Part shown: positions 16,930 to 25,064 of the stretch, piece by piece
How positions within the stretch are numbered: position 1 is the first letter of the stretch
Layout of the letters: every line of letters begins with the position of its first letter
Assembly: GCF_015351475.1 (NCBI RefSeq)
Contig: NZ_JADKPR010000033.1
Coordinates: 1 to 45,733, forward strand
Length of the DNA: 45,733 nt
Direction of reading: 5' to 3'
Source: Flavobacterium sp. HJJ
GTDB taxonomy: Bacteria > Bacteroidota > Bacteroidia > Flavobacteriales > Flavobacteriaceae
The notes under the pieces: model-generated
Databases searched by the model: none
What the model was told of the DNA's origin: nothing
The model's input: the letters and a program-made list of their open reading frames with translations, nothing else
Translations under genes and position numbers: made by a program

Positions 16930-18093
16930 TTATTTAAATTTTTCAATTTCTCCCCTTCCATTAGAAGAATCACTCCCAATACAAAAATTAGTGCCTTTTG
17001 GTATGATTCTAAAGATAACTCCTTTATTAACATATCTTTCGTGAATCTCAATACACTCCTTAAAAGATACAAATTCATTATCCAAAACGATCTTCAACCC
17101 GTTTCTTATTGAATTTGATGACAAATTTACCTCTTTTTCTGCTTCCCAATCTAGAAAATCAACCTTTTTTTGAACGGCAGCAGTTATTATTTTCACTAAT
17201 GTTTCAGAAGCTGACACCAATAAATAATTTTCAGCTTTAATTTTGGATTTAACCTGTCCCTGCATTCTTTTAATCAAAGAAAAAAATATAATTCCAATTT
17301 TCATAAATATTGAAAAAAGAAAAGAAACCTTAAAATGTTTTTTATAAAAAAACTCCATTGCTTCCTGGAAACGTTTCATATAAATTCCATCTTTAACTGT
17401 ACTTTCTCCCTTATAATGTATTACAACTGTTTCATGGAAATAAAAATTACTTCTTCCCATTTGTAAAACTCTATAAGAAAGATCAATATCATCAGAATAC
17501 ATGAAACAATCTTCATCAAAGCCTCCAATTTCCTGATACAATTCTTTTTTAAGAAGCATAAAAGCCCCAACCAATATTTCTACTTCACCTGTTTCGTTTT
17601 CGGACAGATGCTGGGCATAATATTTATTAAAAAGCGATGATTTTGGAAATATTTTATACAACCCCATGATCTTGGTAAAAGCGACCCAAGGTGTCGGAAT
17701 TCCTCGTTTGCTTTCCGGCAGAAAGTTTCCTGTGCCGTCAATAAGCTTTACACCCACGACCCCGAGTTTTTTTTGTTTTTGGGCAAATGCCAGTACTTTT
17801 TCAAATGTATCTTCGGCTACAACTGTATCTGGATTCAGAATGCAGATGTATTTTCCCTTAGCCTCAGCAGCACCTATATTATTACCTTTCGGAAAACCTA
17901 CATTATGATTATTTTGAATGAGTTTGAGATTTGGGAAACGAGATTTTACCATCTCACAGCTGCCGTCTGAAGAATTATTGTCAACAACAATAATTTCGGA
18001 ATCAATATTTATTAAAGCGCTTTCTACGCTTAATAAACACAGCTCCAAAAAATAGCGAACGTTATAATTAAGGATAATGACTGATAACTGCAT
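16930..18093 (-). CDS. Glycosyltransferase family 2 protein
   Basis: A 387-residue GT-A fold enzyme. The N-terminus is VIILNYNVRYFLELCL, then IIVVDNNSSDGS and NIGAAEAKGKYICILNPDTVV in place of the DxD motif, as in rhamnosyl-type WbbL relatives, followed by GGFDEDCFMYSDDIDLSYR. One hydrophobic segment at about 255-275 may dip into the membrane. The C-terminal 100 residues (with FDNEFVSF-like and RIIPKGTNFCIGSDSSNGRGE segments) form an extra domain that I recall in Flavobacteriia relatives. Likely role is adding a sugar to a surface polysaccharide; donor and acceptor unknown. Confidence 0.9.
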   Translation of the reverse strand: MQLSVIILNYNVRYFLELCLLSVESALINIDSEIIVVDNNSSDGSCEMVKSRFPNLKLIQNNHNVGFPKGNNIGAAEAKGKYICILNPDTVVAEDTFEKVLAFAQKQKKLGVVGVKLIDGTGNFLPESKRGIPTPWVAFTKIMGLYKIFPKSSLFNKYYAQHLSENETGEVEILVGAFMLLKKELYQEIGGFDEDCFMYSDDIDLSYRVLQMGRSNFYFHETVVIHYKGESTVKDGIYMKRFQEAMEFFYKKHFKVSFLFSIFMKIGIIFFSLIKRMQGQVKSKIKAENYLLVSASETLVKIITAAVQKKVDFLDWEAEKEVNLSSNSIRNGLKIVLDNEFVSFKECIEIHERYVNKGVIFRIIPKGTNFCIGSDSSNGRGEIEKFK

Positions 18094-18097
18094 TGGG

Positions 18098-18129
18098 CAA
18101 ATATAAACTTAGGAATTTCAAAATACAAA
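18098..18129 (-). promoter_or_regulatory. Promoter of the glycosyltransferase gene, nearly leaderless
   Basis: On the minus strand TTTG (18129-18126), 20 bases, then TATATTTG (18105-18098): a full match. The -7 box ends only 4 bases before the ATG at 18093, so transcription would start at or next to the start codon. Confidence 0.7.
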
Positions 18130-18309
18130 TACACAGCTACAATAGTTTCTAAAGCTTTTTGGGATTCTGATGGGTATTAAAAAACCATCAGTAACAGAAT
18201 ACAATCACTTTCAACAAAACACACAATTTTATAACTCCAAATTACAACAAATCTAACTTTATCGATATTGATATGGCACGCTGATTTCGCAGATTAAAAT
18301 CGGGGGTGA

Positions 18310-18370
18310 TTTCTCGCAAAGGCGCAAAGAACACAAGGAAAACTTTGCGCCTCTGCGCCTTTGCGAGAAA
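18310..18370. repeat. CGCAAAG-type hairpin repeat
   Basis: TTTCTCGCAAAGGCGC (18310-18325) pairs exactly with GCGCCTTTGCGAGAAA (18355-18370); the inner part contains further CTTTGCGCC and GCAAAG copies that allow alternative pairing. The pattern is one that I recall from many Bacteroidota intergenic regions. Function unknown; transcription-stop or message-end role possible. Confidence 0.8.
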
Positions 18371-18413
18371 AATTTTAATCAACTTACATTATGAAAATTT
18401 CACAAAACCATAA

Positions 18414-18513
18414 TAGCTCTTTAGCCCTGATCGAAGCGGAAATCCTTATATCCCGTCTCGTCCCAAAAGACGAGAGGGACATAAGATTACAGCGCAGAGC
18501 AGGAACCCATATT
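18414..18513 (+). ncRNA. Structured element resembling a repeated Flavobacterium RNA (Flavo-1-like)
   Basis: The plus strand reads AGCTC, AGCCCTGATCGAAGCGGAAA, TCC, then a long hairpin at 18445-18485 (CTTATaTCCCgTCTCGTC against GACGAGAgGGAcATAAG with a CCAAAA loop), then GCAGAGCAGGAACCCAT. From memory, conserved flanks of the type AGCCC-GAT-GAAGCGG and GCAGGAA around a variable hairpin recur in Flavobacterium intergenic regions and match a catalogued RNA motif of this group (Flavo-1), but I cannot run the model. No promoter of the TAnnTTTG type is obvious directly upstream. Confidence 0.5.
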
Positions 18514-18598
18514 TCCCGAAAATGCCTAATCATTCGCTCCAAATCATTTTTATTTGGGAATTGTTTAATATCTTGCTTTTGAATTTCTTTTTGGACAA

Positions 18599-19555
18599 AT
18601 GATACAAAAAATACTGTTGCTTTTCTTTTTGTTTGTGACCGGTTCCTACGCCCAAACCAAAGGGTGTACGGATCATTTTGCGAAAAATTTTGACCCAAAT
18701 GCAACCGATAATGACGGAAGCTGTGTGTATGCTTCCGTAAAAGTGAAAGCGCAGTTCACCGAAAAAATAAGCGACACGATAAAGGAAACTTCGGGAGTGA
18801 TAGCCTTTGACAATTTGCTTTGGACGCACAATGATGACGGCGACACGGCTATTTATGGACTGAGCACAAAAGGCAAAATCGAGAAAAAAGTTGTTTTCCC
18901 GAGGGTGAAAAACAATGACTGGGAGGAAATTTCGCAGGACAGCCTGTACCTGTACATAGGCGATTTTGGCAATAATTACAGGGGAAACCGGCAGGATTTA
19001 CGGATTTTGAGAATCGAAAAGAAGTCGGTTTTGGACAATGCGCCCTTGGTGGACACCATTGCTTTTTCGTATGCAGACCAAACGGATTTTACGGTTCAAA
19101 AACCCAATACGACCAATTTTGACTGTGAGGCTTTTGTGGTTATGAAAGACAGTATTTATTTGTTTACCAAACAATGGTCGGACAGAAAAACGGGTGTTTA
19201 CACCTTACCAAAAACTCCAGGGACACATATTGCCCAACTCAAGGAAACGCTGGATGTACACGGATTGGTTACCGGCGCAACGGCTTTGCCTGACGGGAAA
19301 GGTGTTGTTTTATGTGGCTATTCGCCAATGCTTCAGCCGTTTGTTTACTTGCTTTATGGTTATAAAAACAATGATTTTGCCAATGGAAACAAACGGAAAA
19401 TTAAAATTGAGCTTCCGTTTCACCAAATCGAGGGAATTGCCACCGAAGACGGTTTGCTATTTTACCTGACGAACGAAGCAACGGTGAAAAAACCTTTTGT
19501 AAACACGCCACAGCAAATCCATACGATTGATTTGAGTCCGTTTTTGAAACCTTAG
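18599..19555 (+). CDS. Secreted protein with Cys/Asp calcium-type motif and propeller-like body
   Basis: A 318-residue protein with a signal peptide (ending TGSYAQ). Right after it comes GCTDHFAKNFDPNATDNDGS followed by C, a short module common in exported Bacteroidota proteins and probably a disulfide-closed metal-binding loop. The remainder, from TSGVIAFDNLLWTHNDDGDTA on, has repeated beta units (DWEEIS, LYIGDFGNN, FDCEAFVV, IEGIATEDG) typical of a beta-propeller. I do not know a function. No type IX sorting tail is present at the C-terminus, which ends LSPFLKP. Confidence 0.7.
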   Translation: MIQKILLLFFLFVTGSYAQTKGCTDHFAKNFDPNATDNDGSCVYASVKVKAQFTEKISDTIKETSGVIAFDNLLWTHNDDGDTAIYGLSTKGKIEKKVVFPRVKNNDWEEISQDSLYLYIGDFGNNYRGNRQDLRILRIEKKSVLDNAPLVDTIAFSYADQTDFTVQKPNTTNFDCEAFVVMKDSIYLFTKQWSDRKTGVYTLPKTPGTHIAQLKETLDVHGLVTGATALPDGKGVVLCGYSPMLQPFVYLLYGYKNNDFANGNKRKIKIELPFHQIEGIATEDGLLFYLTNEATVKKPFVNTPQQIHTIDLSPFLKP

Positions 19556-19676
19556 AAATACTGCTAATTTTATTATTACGCTAAAATTCACAAAGCAGAC
19601 ACAGAGGAACGCTAAGATTAAAGCTCCGTGAATCTTTGCGTAATTAACTCAACATACAACTTCCGTTTTAAAAACT

Positions 19677-19684
19677 TACTTTTG
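19677..19684 (+). promoter_or_regulatory. -7 box TACTTTTG of the ABC-F gene
   Basis: A perfect TAnnTTTG match 17 bases before the GTG start at 19702. It supports that start; no TTG -33 box is seen at the right distance. Confidence 0.6.
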
Positions 19685-19701
19685 CAAAAAAAATTAGCCT
19701 T

Positions 19702-21564
19702 GTGAATTATTTATCAGTCGAAAATATATCTAAATCTTTTGGGGAGCGCACGCTTTTCAAAGATCTTTCCTTTGGGATTAACAAAGACCAAAAAATTGCT
19801 TTTATTGCCAAAAACGGTTCGGGAAAAACCACACTTATGAATATCCTCAACGGTTTTGACGAACCTGACACAGGACAAGTGGTGCTTCGAAAAAGCATCC
19901 GAATGGCGTTTTTGTCACAGGACAACAAACTGCAGGATGAACTGACGATTGAGGAAAGTATTTTCGCTTCAGACAATGAAAGCCTAAAAGTGATTGAGGC
20001 TTACGAAAAAGCATTAGAAAACCCTGAAGACGAGGAAGCTTACCAAAAAGCCTTCGACGCAATGGATCGTCACAACGCTTGGGATTTTGAAACGCAATAC
20101 AAACAGATTTTGTTCAAACTGAAGCTGGAAGACTTCAAACTGAAAGTCAAAAGTCTTTCGGGAGGACAGAAAAAACGTTTGTCACTTGCCATCATTTTGA
20201 TTAACCGTCCTGATTTGTTGATTCTTGATGAGCCGACAAACCACTTGGATCTAGAAATGATCGAATGGTTGGAAAGTTATTTTGCCAAAGAAAACATCAC
20301 CCTGTTTATGGTAACGCACGACCGTTTCTTTTTGGAGCGCGTGTGCAACGAAATCATCGAACTCGATAATGGACAACTATACCAATACAAAGGAAATTAT
20401 TCTTATTATTTGGAGAAAAAAGAAGAGCGAATTGCCTCCGAAAATGCAAGCGTGGACAAAGCCCAAAACCTATTCGTGAAAGAATTGGAATGGATGCGCC
20501 GTCAGCCGAAAGCGCGAACCACCAAATCGAAATCGCGTCAGGATGATTTTTATGTGATTAAGGAAAAAGCACAAAGTCGCCGTCGGGAAAATAAAGTGGA
20601 ACTCGAGATCAATATGGAGCGAATGGGAAGCAAGATTATTGAGCTTCACAAACTTTCCAAAAAATTCAAAGACCGCGTTATTCTGGATAATTTCAGTTAT
20701 GATTTTCAGCGTGGCGAACGCATCGGGATTATTGGTAAAAACGGAACTGGTAAATCTACTTTCCTGAATCTTTTGACCGGAACGATACCTCTTGACGGCG
20801 GAAAAGTAGTTGTGGGAGACACCATCAAAATAGGTTATTACACCCAAGCTGGTATTGACCCGAAACCCGGTCAACGCGTGATTGATGTCATCAAGGAATT
20901 TGGTGAATTTATTCCGCTGACGAAAGGAAAAATCATTTCAGCTTCGCAATTATTGGAACGTTTTCTTTTTGATGCCAAAAAACAATACGATTATGTCGAA
21001 AAATTGAGTGGTGGCGAATTGAAACGTTTGTATTTATGTACCGTTTTAATTCAGAACCCAAACTTTTTGATTCTGGATGAACCAACGAATGATTTGGACA
21101 TTGTAACATTAAATGTTTTGGAAAGTTTCCTTTTGGATTATCCGGGATGTTTGGTAGTGGTTTCGCACGACCGTTATTTTATGGACAAAATCGTGGATCA
21201 GTTATTCGTTTTCAGAGGTCAGGGAGAGATTGAAACTTTCCCAGGAAATTACTCCGATTTCAGGGCGTACGAAGACAGCGCCGACGTTGCCCAAAAAGAG
21301 GAAAACAAAGCCGAAAAGAAAGACTGGAAACAAAACAATCCAACCGGAAACCTGACTTTCAACGAGCAAAAGGAATACCAAAAAATTGAGCGCGAAATCA
21401 AGGATTTGGAATTGGACAAAGCCAAAATCGAGCAATTATTTTCCGAAGGAAAAGTAGCCGATGCCGACATCGAAAAGAAAGCCAAAGAACTGGAAAACAT
21501 CATCAAAAAAATTGAGAATAAAGAGGAACGATGGTTTGAACTGAGTGCGAAGATGGAAGGATAA
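19702..21564 (+). CDS. ABC-F family ATPase, Uup type
   Basis: A soluble 620-residue protein with two ATPase domains and no membrane segments, so it acts on ribosomes or nucleic acids and is not a transporter. Domain 1 has Walker A AKNGSGKTT, signature LSGGQKKRLSLA and LILDEPTNHLDLEM; a charged linker about 240-310 follows; domain 2 has GKNGTGKST, LSGGELKRLYLC and LILDEPTNDLDIV. The last 80 residues form a coiled coil (KIEREIKDLELDKAKIEQLF) typical of Uup. Start is GTG, giving NYLSVENISKSFGER as in homologues. A strong terminator follows. Uup proteins are linked to ribosome function and transposon excision. Confidence 0.92.
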   Translation: MNYLSVENISKSFGERTLFKDLSFGINKDQKIAFIAKNGSGKTTLMNILNGFDEPDTGQVVLRKSIRMAFLSQDNKLQDELTIEESIFASDNESLKVIEAYEKALENPEDEEAYQKAFDAMDRHNAWDFETQYKQILFKLKLEDFKLKVKSLSGGQKKRLSLAIILINRPDLLILDEPTNHLDLEMIEWLESYFAKENITLFMVTHDRFFLERVCNEIIELDNGQLYQYKGNYSYYLEKKEERIASENASVDKAQNLFVKELEWMRRQPKARTTKSKSRQDDFYVIKEKAQSRRRENKVELEINMERMGSKIIELHKLSKKFKDRVILDNFSYDFQRGERIGIIGKNGTGKSTFLNLLTGTIPLDGGKVVVGDTIKIGYYTQAGIDPKPGQRVIDVIKEFGEFIPLTKGKIISASQLLERFLFDAKKQYDYVEKLSGGELKRLYLCTVLIQNPNFLILDEPTNDLDIVTLNVLESFLLDYPGCLVVVSHDRYFMDKIVDQLFVFRGQGEIETFPGNYSDFRAYEDSADVAQKEENKAEKKDWKQNNPTGNLTFNEQKEYQKIEREIKDLELDKAKIEQLFSEGKVADADIEKKAKELENIIKKIENKEERWFELSAKMEG

Positions 21565-21618
21565 TTTTAGTATTCAATCTGCAGAATTTAGTATTCAGTT
21601 TTAAACAAAACTCAAATA

Positions 21619-21653
21619 AAAGCCACAACGGAATTTAATTCTGTTGTGGTTTT
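21619..21653 (+). terminator. Terminator after the ABC-F gene (copy 1 of 3)
   Basis: AAAGCCACAACGGAAT pairs with ATTCTGTTGTGGTTTT around a 3-base loop, followed by T-rich sequence. Nearly the same stem recurs at 22115-22153 and 23364-23400. Confidence 0.88.
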
Positions 21654-21715
21654 GTTTTTAATAATTGTTTGTAATCTTTTATTGCTATTTTAGCATTGTT
21701 TAAATTTAATTTCAA

Positions 21716-22069
21716 ATGACAAAAAAACATTATTTCATCATTCCGTTCCTTTTATTCTTTTGCAACAATTCTTTTGCCCAAACACAGGGAGAAATGAATG
21801 CAACAGCAAATGCCAATTATAAAAAAGCAGATGCAGAACTGAATAAAGTTTACAAACAGCTTATGGCTATGCTAGATCAAAATGAGAAGCCACTATTGAT
21901 TCAAGCAGAAAAAGATTGGGTAAAATTCCGCGATTCTCACTGCAAATTTGATGCTTCTCAATATGAAGGCGGAAGTATTCAGCCTTTGATATATTCCACA
22001 TGTTTAGAAGAATTAACAAAGAAAAGAATTGCAGAAATTAAGGCTAGCATAAAAGATAGAGATAGATAA
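21716..22069 (+). CDS. LprI/DUF1311 family exported protein
   Basis: A 117-residue protein with a signal peptide (ending NNSFAQ). The mature domain has ANANYKKADAELNKVYKQL, AEKDWVKFRDSHCKF and YSTCLEELTKKRIAEI, the DUF1311/lysozyme-inhibitor LprI pattern with two conserved Cys. Family members include a mycobacterial lysozyme inhibitor, but in Bacteroidota the role is untested. It is a single-gene unit between two terminators. Confidence 0.85.
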   Translation: MTKKHYFIIPFLLFFCNNSFAQTQGEMNATANANYKKADAELNKVYKQLMAMLDQNEKPLLIQAEKDWVKFRDSHCKFDASQYEGGSIQPLIYSTCLEELTKKRIAEIKASIKDRDR

Positions 22070-22114
22070 AATCCTCATTTAGAGTTAAAAAGTTATTTCT
22101 TAAAAATAATTTTC

Positions 22115-22153
22115 AAAAACCACAACAGAATCTAACTCCGTTGTGGCTTTTTT
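22115..22153 (+). terminator. Terminator after the LprI-like gene (copy 2 of 3)
   Basis: AAAAACCACAACAGA pairs with TCCGTTGTGGCTTTTTT, with a T run. It shares the ACCACAAC/GTTGTGGC stem with the two other copies. Confidence 0.87.
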
Positions 22154-22246
22154 CTTTATGATAAAAGTCATTACCAATTTAAAGACAAAAATGTATTTTT
22201 GAAACAGTAACAATTACAGATCAAAATTACCTCTCAAACCTCATCC

Positions 22247-22804
22247 ATGAAAAAAGCATTACTTCTTGTTTTTATTGCCTTTACGATGCAATTACAGGCC
22301 CAATCTACAAACGGAACAGACACAAATAGCAAATGGAATTTCGGAATCGAACTCGATGTTTTGCCCTACGCCACCGGAGGTTATTTTGGTGCGGGTTGGA
22401 TCGGTAAGGACAAATGGCGCGGAAGAGCCCTTTTTGCAGATGTCAACAAACCCGATTTTGTGACCAAAGACGGTTTCTCAGACCACCACATAAAAGCGTA
22501 CGCCGTTATTTTGGATCGTTTTTTAAAAGACAGCTGGAAAGGCTGGTGGATTGGCGGAGGACCCGTTTATTGGAAAAGTGATATTCAAAGTGACAGCAGT
22601 AACGCCACAAAAAACTTCGACAACTTTCTGCTAAACGGAAGTCTGGGTTATAATTTCACCATCTACAAAAATATCTATGTTTCACCCTGGGCAGGCTTGA
22701 GCCTAAAAGCTGGCGGCAGCGATGAATTTATTCTGGACAATAAAGAATATAATCTTCCTCTGCTAAATCCAGAAGCTTCAATAAAATTTGGAATTTTCTT
22801 TTAG
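22247..22804 (+). CDS. Putative outer-membrane beta-barrel protein, unknown function
   Basis: A 185-residue protein with a signal peptide ending MQLQAQ. The mature part has alternating hydrophobic strands with aromatic girdles (FGIELDVLPYATGGYFGAGW, GWWIGGGPVYW, YVSPWAGLSLKAGG) and ends ASIKFGIFF with a terminal Phe, as in small outer-membrane barrels. I do not recognise the family. It stands between the LprI-like and FKBP genes in its own unit; the gap to the next gene is 55 bases and contains a fresh promoter. Confidence 0.65.
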   Translation: MKKALLLVFIAFTMQLQAQSTNGTDTNSKWNFGIELDVLPYATGGYFGAGWIGKDKWRGRALFADVNKPDFVTKDGFSDHHIKAYAVILDRFLKDSWKGWWIGGGPVYWKSDIQSDSSNATKNFDNFLLNGSLGYNFTIYKNIYVSPWAGLSLKAGGSDEFILDNKEYNLPLLNPEASIKFGIFF

Positions 22805-22826
22805 CATAAATCATTTTCGGTTTTGC

Positions 22827-22834
22827 TATATTTG
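22827..22834 (+). promoter_or_regulatory. -7 box TATATTTG of the FKBP gene
   Basis: A perfect TAnnTTTG match 25 bases before the ATG at 22860. A -33 TTG is not clear. Confidence 0.65.
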
Positions 22835-22859
22835 CGTCCTAAAAAATTAACACATTTCT

Positions 22860-23342
22860 ATGAAACATTTATTAGCAGCCCTAGCGGTCTTGACTCTTGT
22901 CATTTCCTGTAAAAACAAAGAAGAAGAAAAAGCAGCACCTGTAAAACAAGAAACCGTTGATGTTGCTGCCAAAAACGAAAAAGAAATCACCGATTACATT
23001 GCCAAAAATAATTTGAAGGCTGAAAAAACCGAATCTGGTTTGTATTATGTAATTAACGAGCCAGGAACAGGAACACAGCCTACTGCTGCGTCGAATGTGA
23101 CTGTAGCCTACAAAGGTTCTTTTATCGATGGAACTGTTTTTGACCAAAGTGGTCCTGAAGGAATTTCTTTTGGTTTAGACCAGGTAATAAAAGGATGGAC
23201 AGAAGGTATTCCTCTTTTGAAAACAGGCGGCAGCGCTATTCTTTTGATACCTTCACATTTGGGATACGGAGATAATACAATGGGACCAATTCCTGGAGGT
23301 TCGGCTCTTATTTTTGAAGTAAAACTGATTGCCGTAAACTAA
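22860..23342 (+). CDS. FKBP-type peptidyl-prolyl isomerase lipoprotein
   Basis: A 160-residue enzyme that speeds cis-trans isomerisation of proline peptide bonds and helps fold envelope proteins. A lipoprotein signal ends VISC (Cys17), followed by a charged linker. The FKBP domain has VTVAYKGSFIDGTVFDQS, QVIKGWTEGIPLLKTGGSA and PSHLGYGDN, with the aromatic active-site residues (Tyr, Phe, Trp) in place. It has its own promoter and ends at the third copy of the shared terminator. Confidence 0.95.
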   Translation: MKHLLAALAVLTLVISCKNKEEEKAAPVKQETVDVAAKNEKEITDYIAKNNLKAEKTESGLYYVINEPGTGTQPTAASNVTVAYKGSFIDGTVFDQSGPEGISFGLDQVIKGWTEGIPLLKTGGSAILLIPSHLGYGDNTMGPIPGGSALIFEVKLIAVN

Positions 23343-23363
23343 TAAATCCTATAAAACTACAGC

Positions 23364-23400
23364 AAAAGCCACAACCGAATCTAATTCTATTGTGGCTTTT
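23364..23400 (+). terminator. Terminator after the FKBP gene (copy 3 of 3)
   Basis: AAAAGCCACAACCGAAT pairs with ATTCTATTGTGGCTTTT with one mismatch. The third relative of the stem at 21619 and 22115. Confidence 0.85.
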
Positions 23401-23563
23401 GTTATTCATGCCTTAACATAAACGCGGATATCTATTGATAATAATAAAATACTTTTATTGTAAGAGTTAAACCTAAATGTGAAATTTTGTTTAGTTTTAT
23501 GTTTTGCTAAAAATTATAAATCATGCAATTAAACTATTTCTTGGATAAATTCCAGTCTTAATT

Positions 23564-24820
23564 ATGTCTTTTATAAGTAATATGAAATCGATATTTTTTA
23601 TCATTTTGTTTCTTTTTCTTTCTCAAACCGCTTTTTCACAGGAAACGAATAAAGAAGGTGATAAACTTTACCCTTTACGCACTATTATCGATTTATTCAC
23701 CAAAGAAGATACTTTAAAAATTAGCAAACCCGATTCCAAAAATCACTTAATCGCATTTCCTACTTTGGGTTATCAGCCCGCAAATGGATTTACACTGGGA
23801 TTTATAAGCCAATTCAGTTTTAAGCTAAAACCCGAAAATAAAATTTCATTACTTTCCGGCGGTGCATCCTACAGCACCAAAAAACAGATCCTGACGTATT
23901 TAAAAAACAATATGTACGTCAATAATGACCGGCTGTTCTTTAGCGGTGACTTTCGTTATTATGTTTTTTCCCAGGCCAATTATGGTTTAGGAACTGACAT
24001 TATCCCTTGGGGAGCCGAATTTCAGGACTTTGACTACAATGCCATAAAACAGCCCATGAATTACAACTATTTTAAGTTTCATGAAACGGCGTCCTACACT
24101 GTTTTCCCTTCATTTTTCATCGGTGCAGGAATTCATTTTGACAGCTATAGCAATATTGTGGACAAAAATTTAGATGCTGCCAATCAGAAATACACTTACC
24201 ACTATACCTATTCCAAAAAACACGGCTTCAGTGATAGGAATTATGCTGTCAATGGCGTAAGCATCAATTTTATATACGACACCAGAGACAACCTGATAAA
24301 CACAAACAATGGCTTGTACTTGAATATGAATTACCGTTACAATCCTCAAACTGATCTCAACAAACACCAAAGCGGTACTATGTTACTCGAAAGCCGTTAT
24401 TTCATCCCCATCAGCAGAACCAACAAACAGCATGTTTTAGGTTTTTGGGCATACGGCCAGTTCTTAGCACATGGCCAATTGCCTTATCTGAATCTTCCTG
24501 CCATAGGCTGGGACCAGAACAGCCGAAGCGGAAAAGGCTACATTCAGGGTCTTTTTAGAGGTACAAACCTGATGTATTTTGAAAGCGAATACCGTTTCCC
24601 GATTACCAAAAACCAAATGATAAGCGGTACCATATTTGCCAATGCCACCACCACCAGCGATGCAGACAGAAACCTAAAACTGGGAGAATACATCCAGCCT
24701 GCCGTGGGAGTTGGGTTAAGAATCCTGCTCGACAAAAACACGCTGACCAATTTTATCGTCAATTACGGATTGGGACGCGATTCACACACTTTCTATTTTA
24801 ATGACGGCGAAGGGTTCTAA
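23564..24820 (+). CDS. BamA/TamA (Omp85) family outer-membrane barrel
   Basis: A 418-residue exported protein; the signal runs to AFSQ, and the start may be the second Met at 23582. There are no POTRA repeats; the whole mature protein looks like a surface-antigen D15-type barrel, with GVSINFIYDTRDNLINTNNGLYLNMNY as the typical Omp85 strand pair, GYIQGLFRGTNLMYFESEYRFPI, and the late AVGVGLRILLD. Such stand-alone barrels occur in Bacteroidota beside lipases and other exported proteins; the role is not known. A 221-base upstream gap holds no other gene. Confidence 0.85.
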   Translation: MSFISNMKSIFFIILFLFLSQTAFSQETNKEGDKLYPLRTIIDLFTKEDTLKISKPDSKNHLIAFPTLGYQPANGFTLGFISQFSFKLKPENKISLLSGGASYSTKKQILTYLKNNMYVNNDRLFFSGDFRYYVFSQANYGLGTDIIPWGAEFQDFDYNAIKQPMNYNYFKFHETASYTVFPSFFIGAGIHFDSYSNIVDKNLDAANQKYTYHYTYSKKHGFSDRNYAVNGVSINFIYDTRDNLINTNNGLYLNMNYRYNPQTDLNKHQSGTMLLESRYFIPISRTNKQHVLGFWAYGQFLAHGQLPYLNLPAIGWDQNSRSGKGYIQGLFRGTNLMYFESEYRFPITKNQMISGTIFANATTTSDADRNLKLGEYIQPAVGVGLRILLDKNTLTNFIVNYGLGRDSHTFYFNDGEGF

Positions 24821-24858
24821 ATCATAAATCAGCCAAGCCACTGCAGTATTTTTATTAT

Positions 24859-24936
24859 GGCGTGTCCCAAGGGCCGGGCTGTACGTTCCCGCTTCCCGAT
24901 GAAAAATCGGGAGAGCTCCACTGCCATCCCTCACGC
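24859..24936 (+). repeat. Structured intergenic repeat (GGCGTGTCCC...CCCTCACGC type)
   Basis: The sequence runs GGCGTGTCCCAAGGGCCGGG, CTGTACG, a hairpin TCCCGAT/ATCGGGA (24894-24912), then GAGCTCCACTGCCATCCCTC and ACGC. From memory, elements with this GGGCGT...CGGGCT...hairpin...CACTGC-ATCCCTCACGC layout recur between genes in Flavobacterium and relatives. The outer ends GGCGTG and CACGC could pair. No known function; it lies between convergent genes. Confidence 0.6.
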
Positions 24937-25064
24937 AAAAGTGCAAACATTCGGCTTTAGTTCAGAAACAGAAATTTTCAATAAAAAAATCTGCAAAAAT
25001 CTGCGTGCTATTTATTTCACTCAGATTTAGCAGATAAATCAATTTATTTAAAAAAAGGAGCTCT

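Larger units (their letters stand above)
18094..18598. other. 505-base gene-free region with repeats
   Basis: Between the glycosyltransferase gene and the next plus-strand gene I see no convincing coding frame. From left to right it holds the glycosyltransferase promoter, a small hairpin CTGATGG/CCATCAG (18167-18191), the CGCAAAG hairpin (18310-18370) and the structured RNA-like element (about 18414-18513). A 63-codon frame at 18391-18582 lies across the structured element and has no protein-like features. Confidence 0.7.

Noticed and set aside
18391..18582. 63-codon plus-strand frame in the gap after the glycosyltransferase gene
   Set aside because: It runs through the structured RNA-like hairpin and has no protein-like pattern or conserved start context.
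18530..18829. 99-codon minus-strand frame opposite the secreted propeller gene
   Set aside because: It is the antisense shadow of a gene with a clear signal peptide and has no promoter.
18599..22804. Possible horizontally acquired block because codons look somewhat GC-richer around the ABC-F gene
   Set aside because: The difference was judged by eye only; there are no integrase, tRNA or boundary repeats, and the genes are typical of the group.
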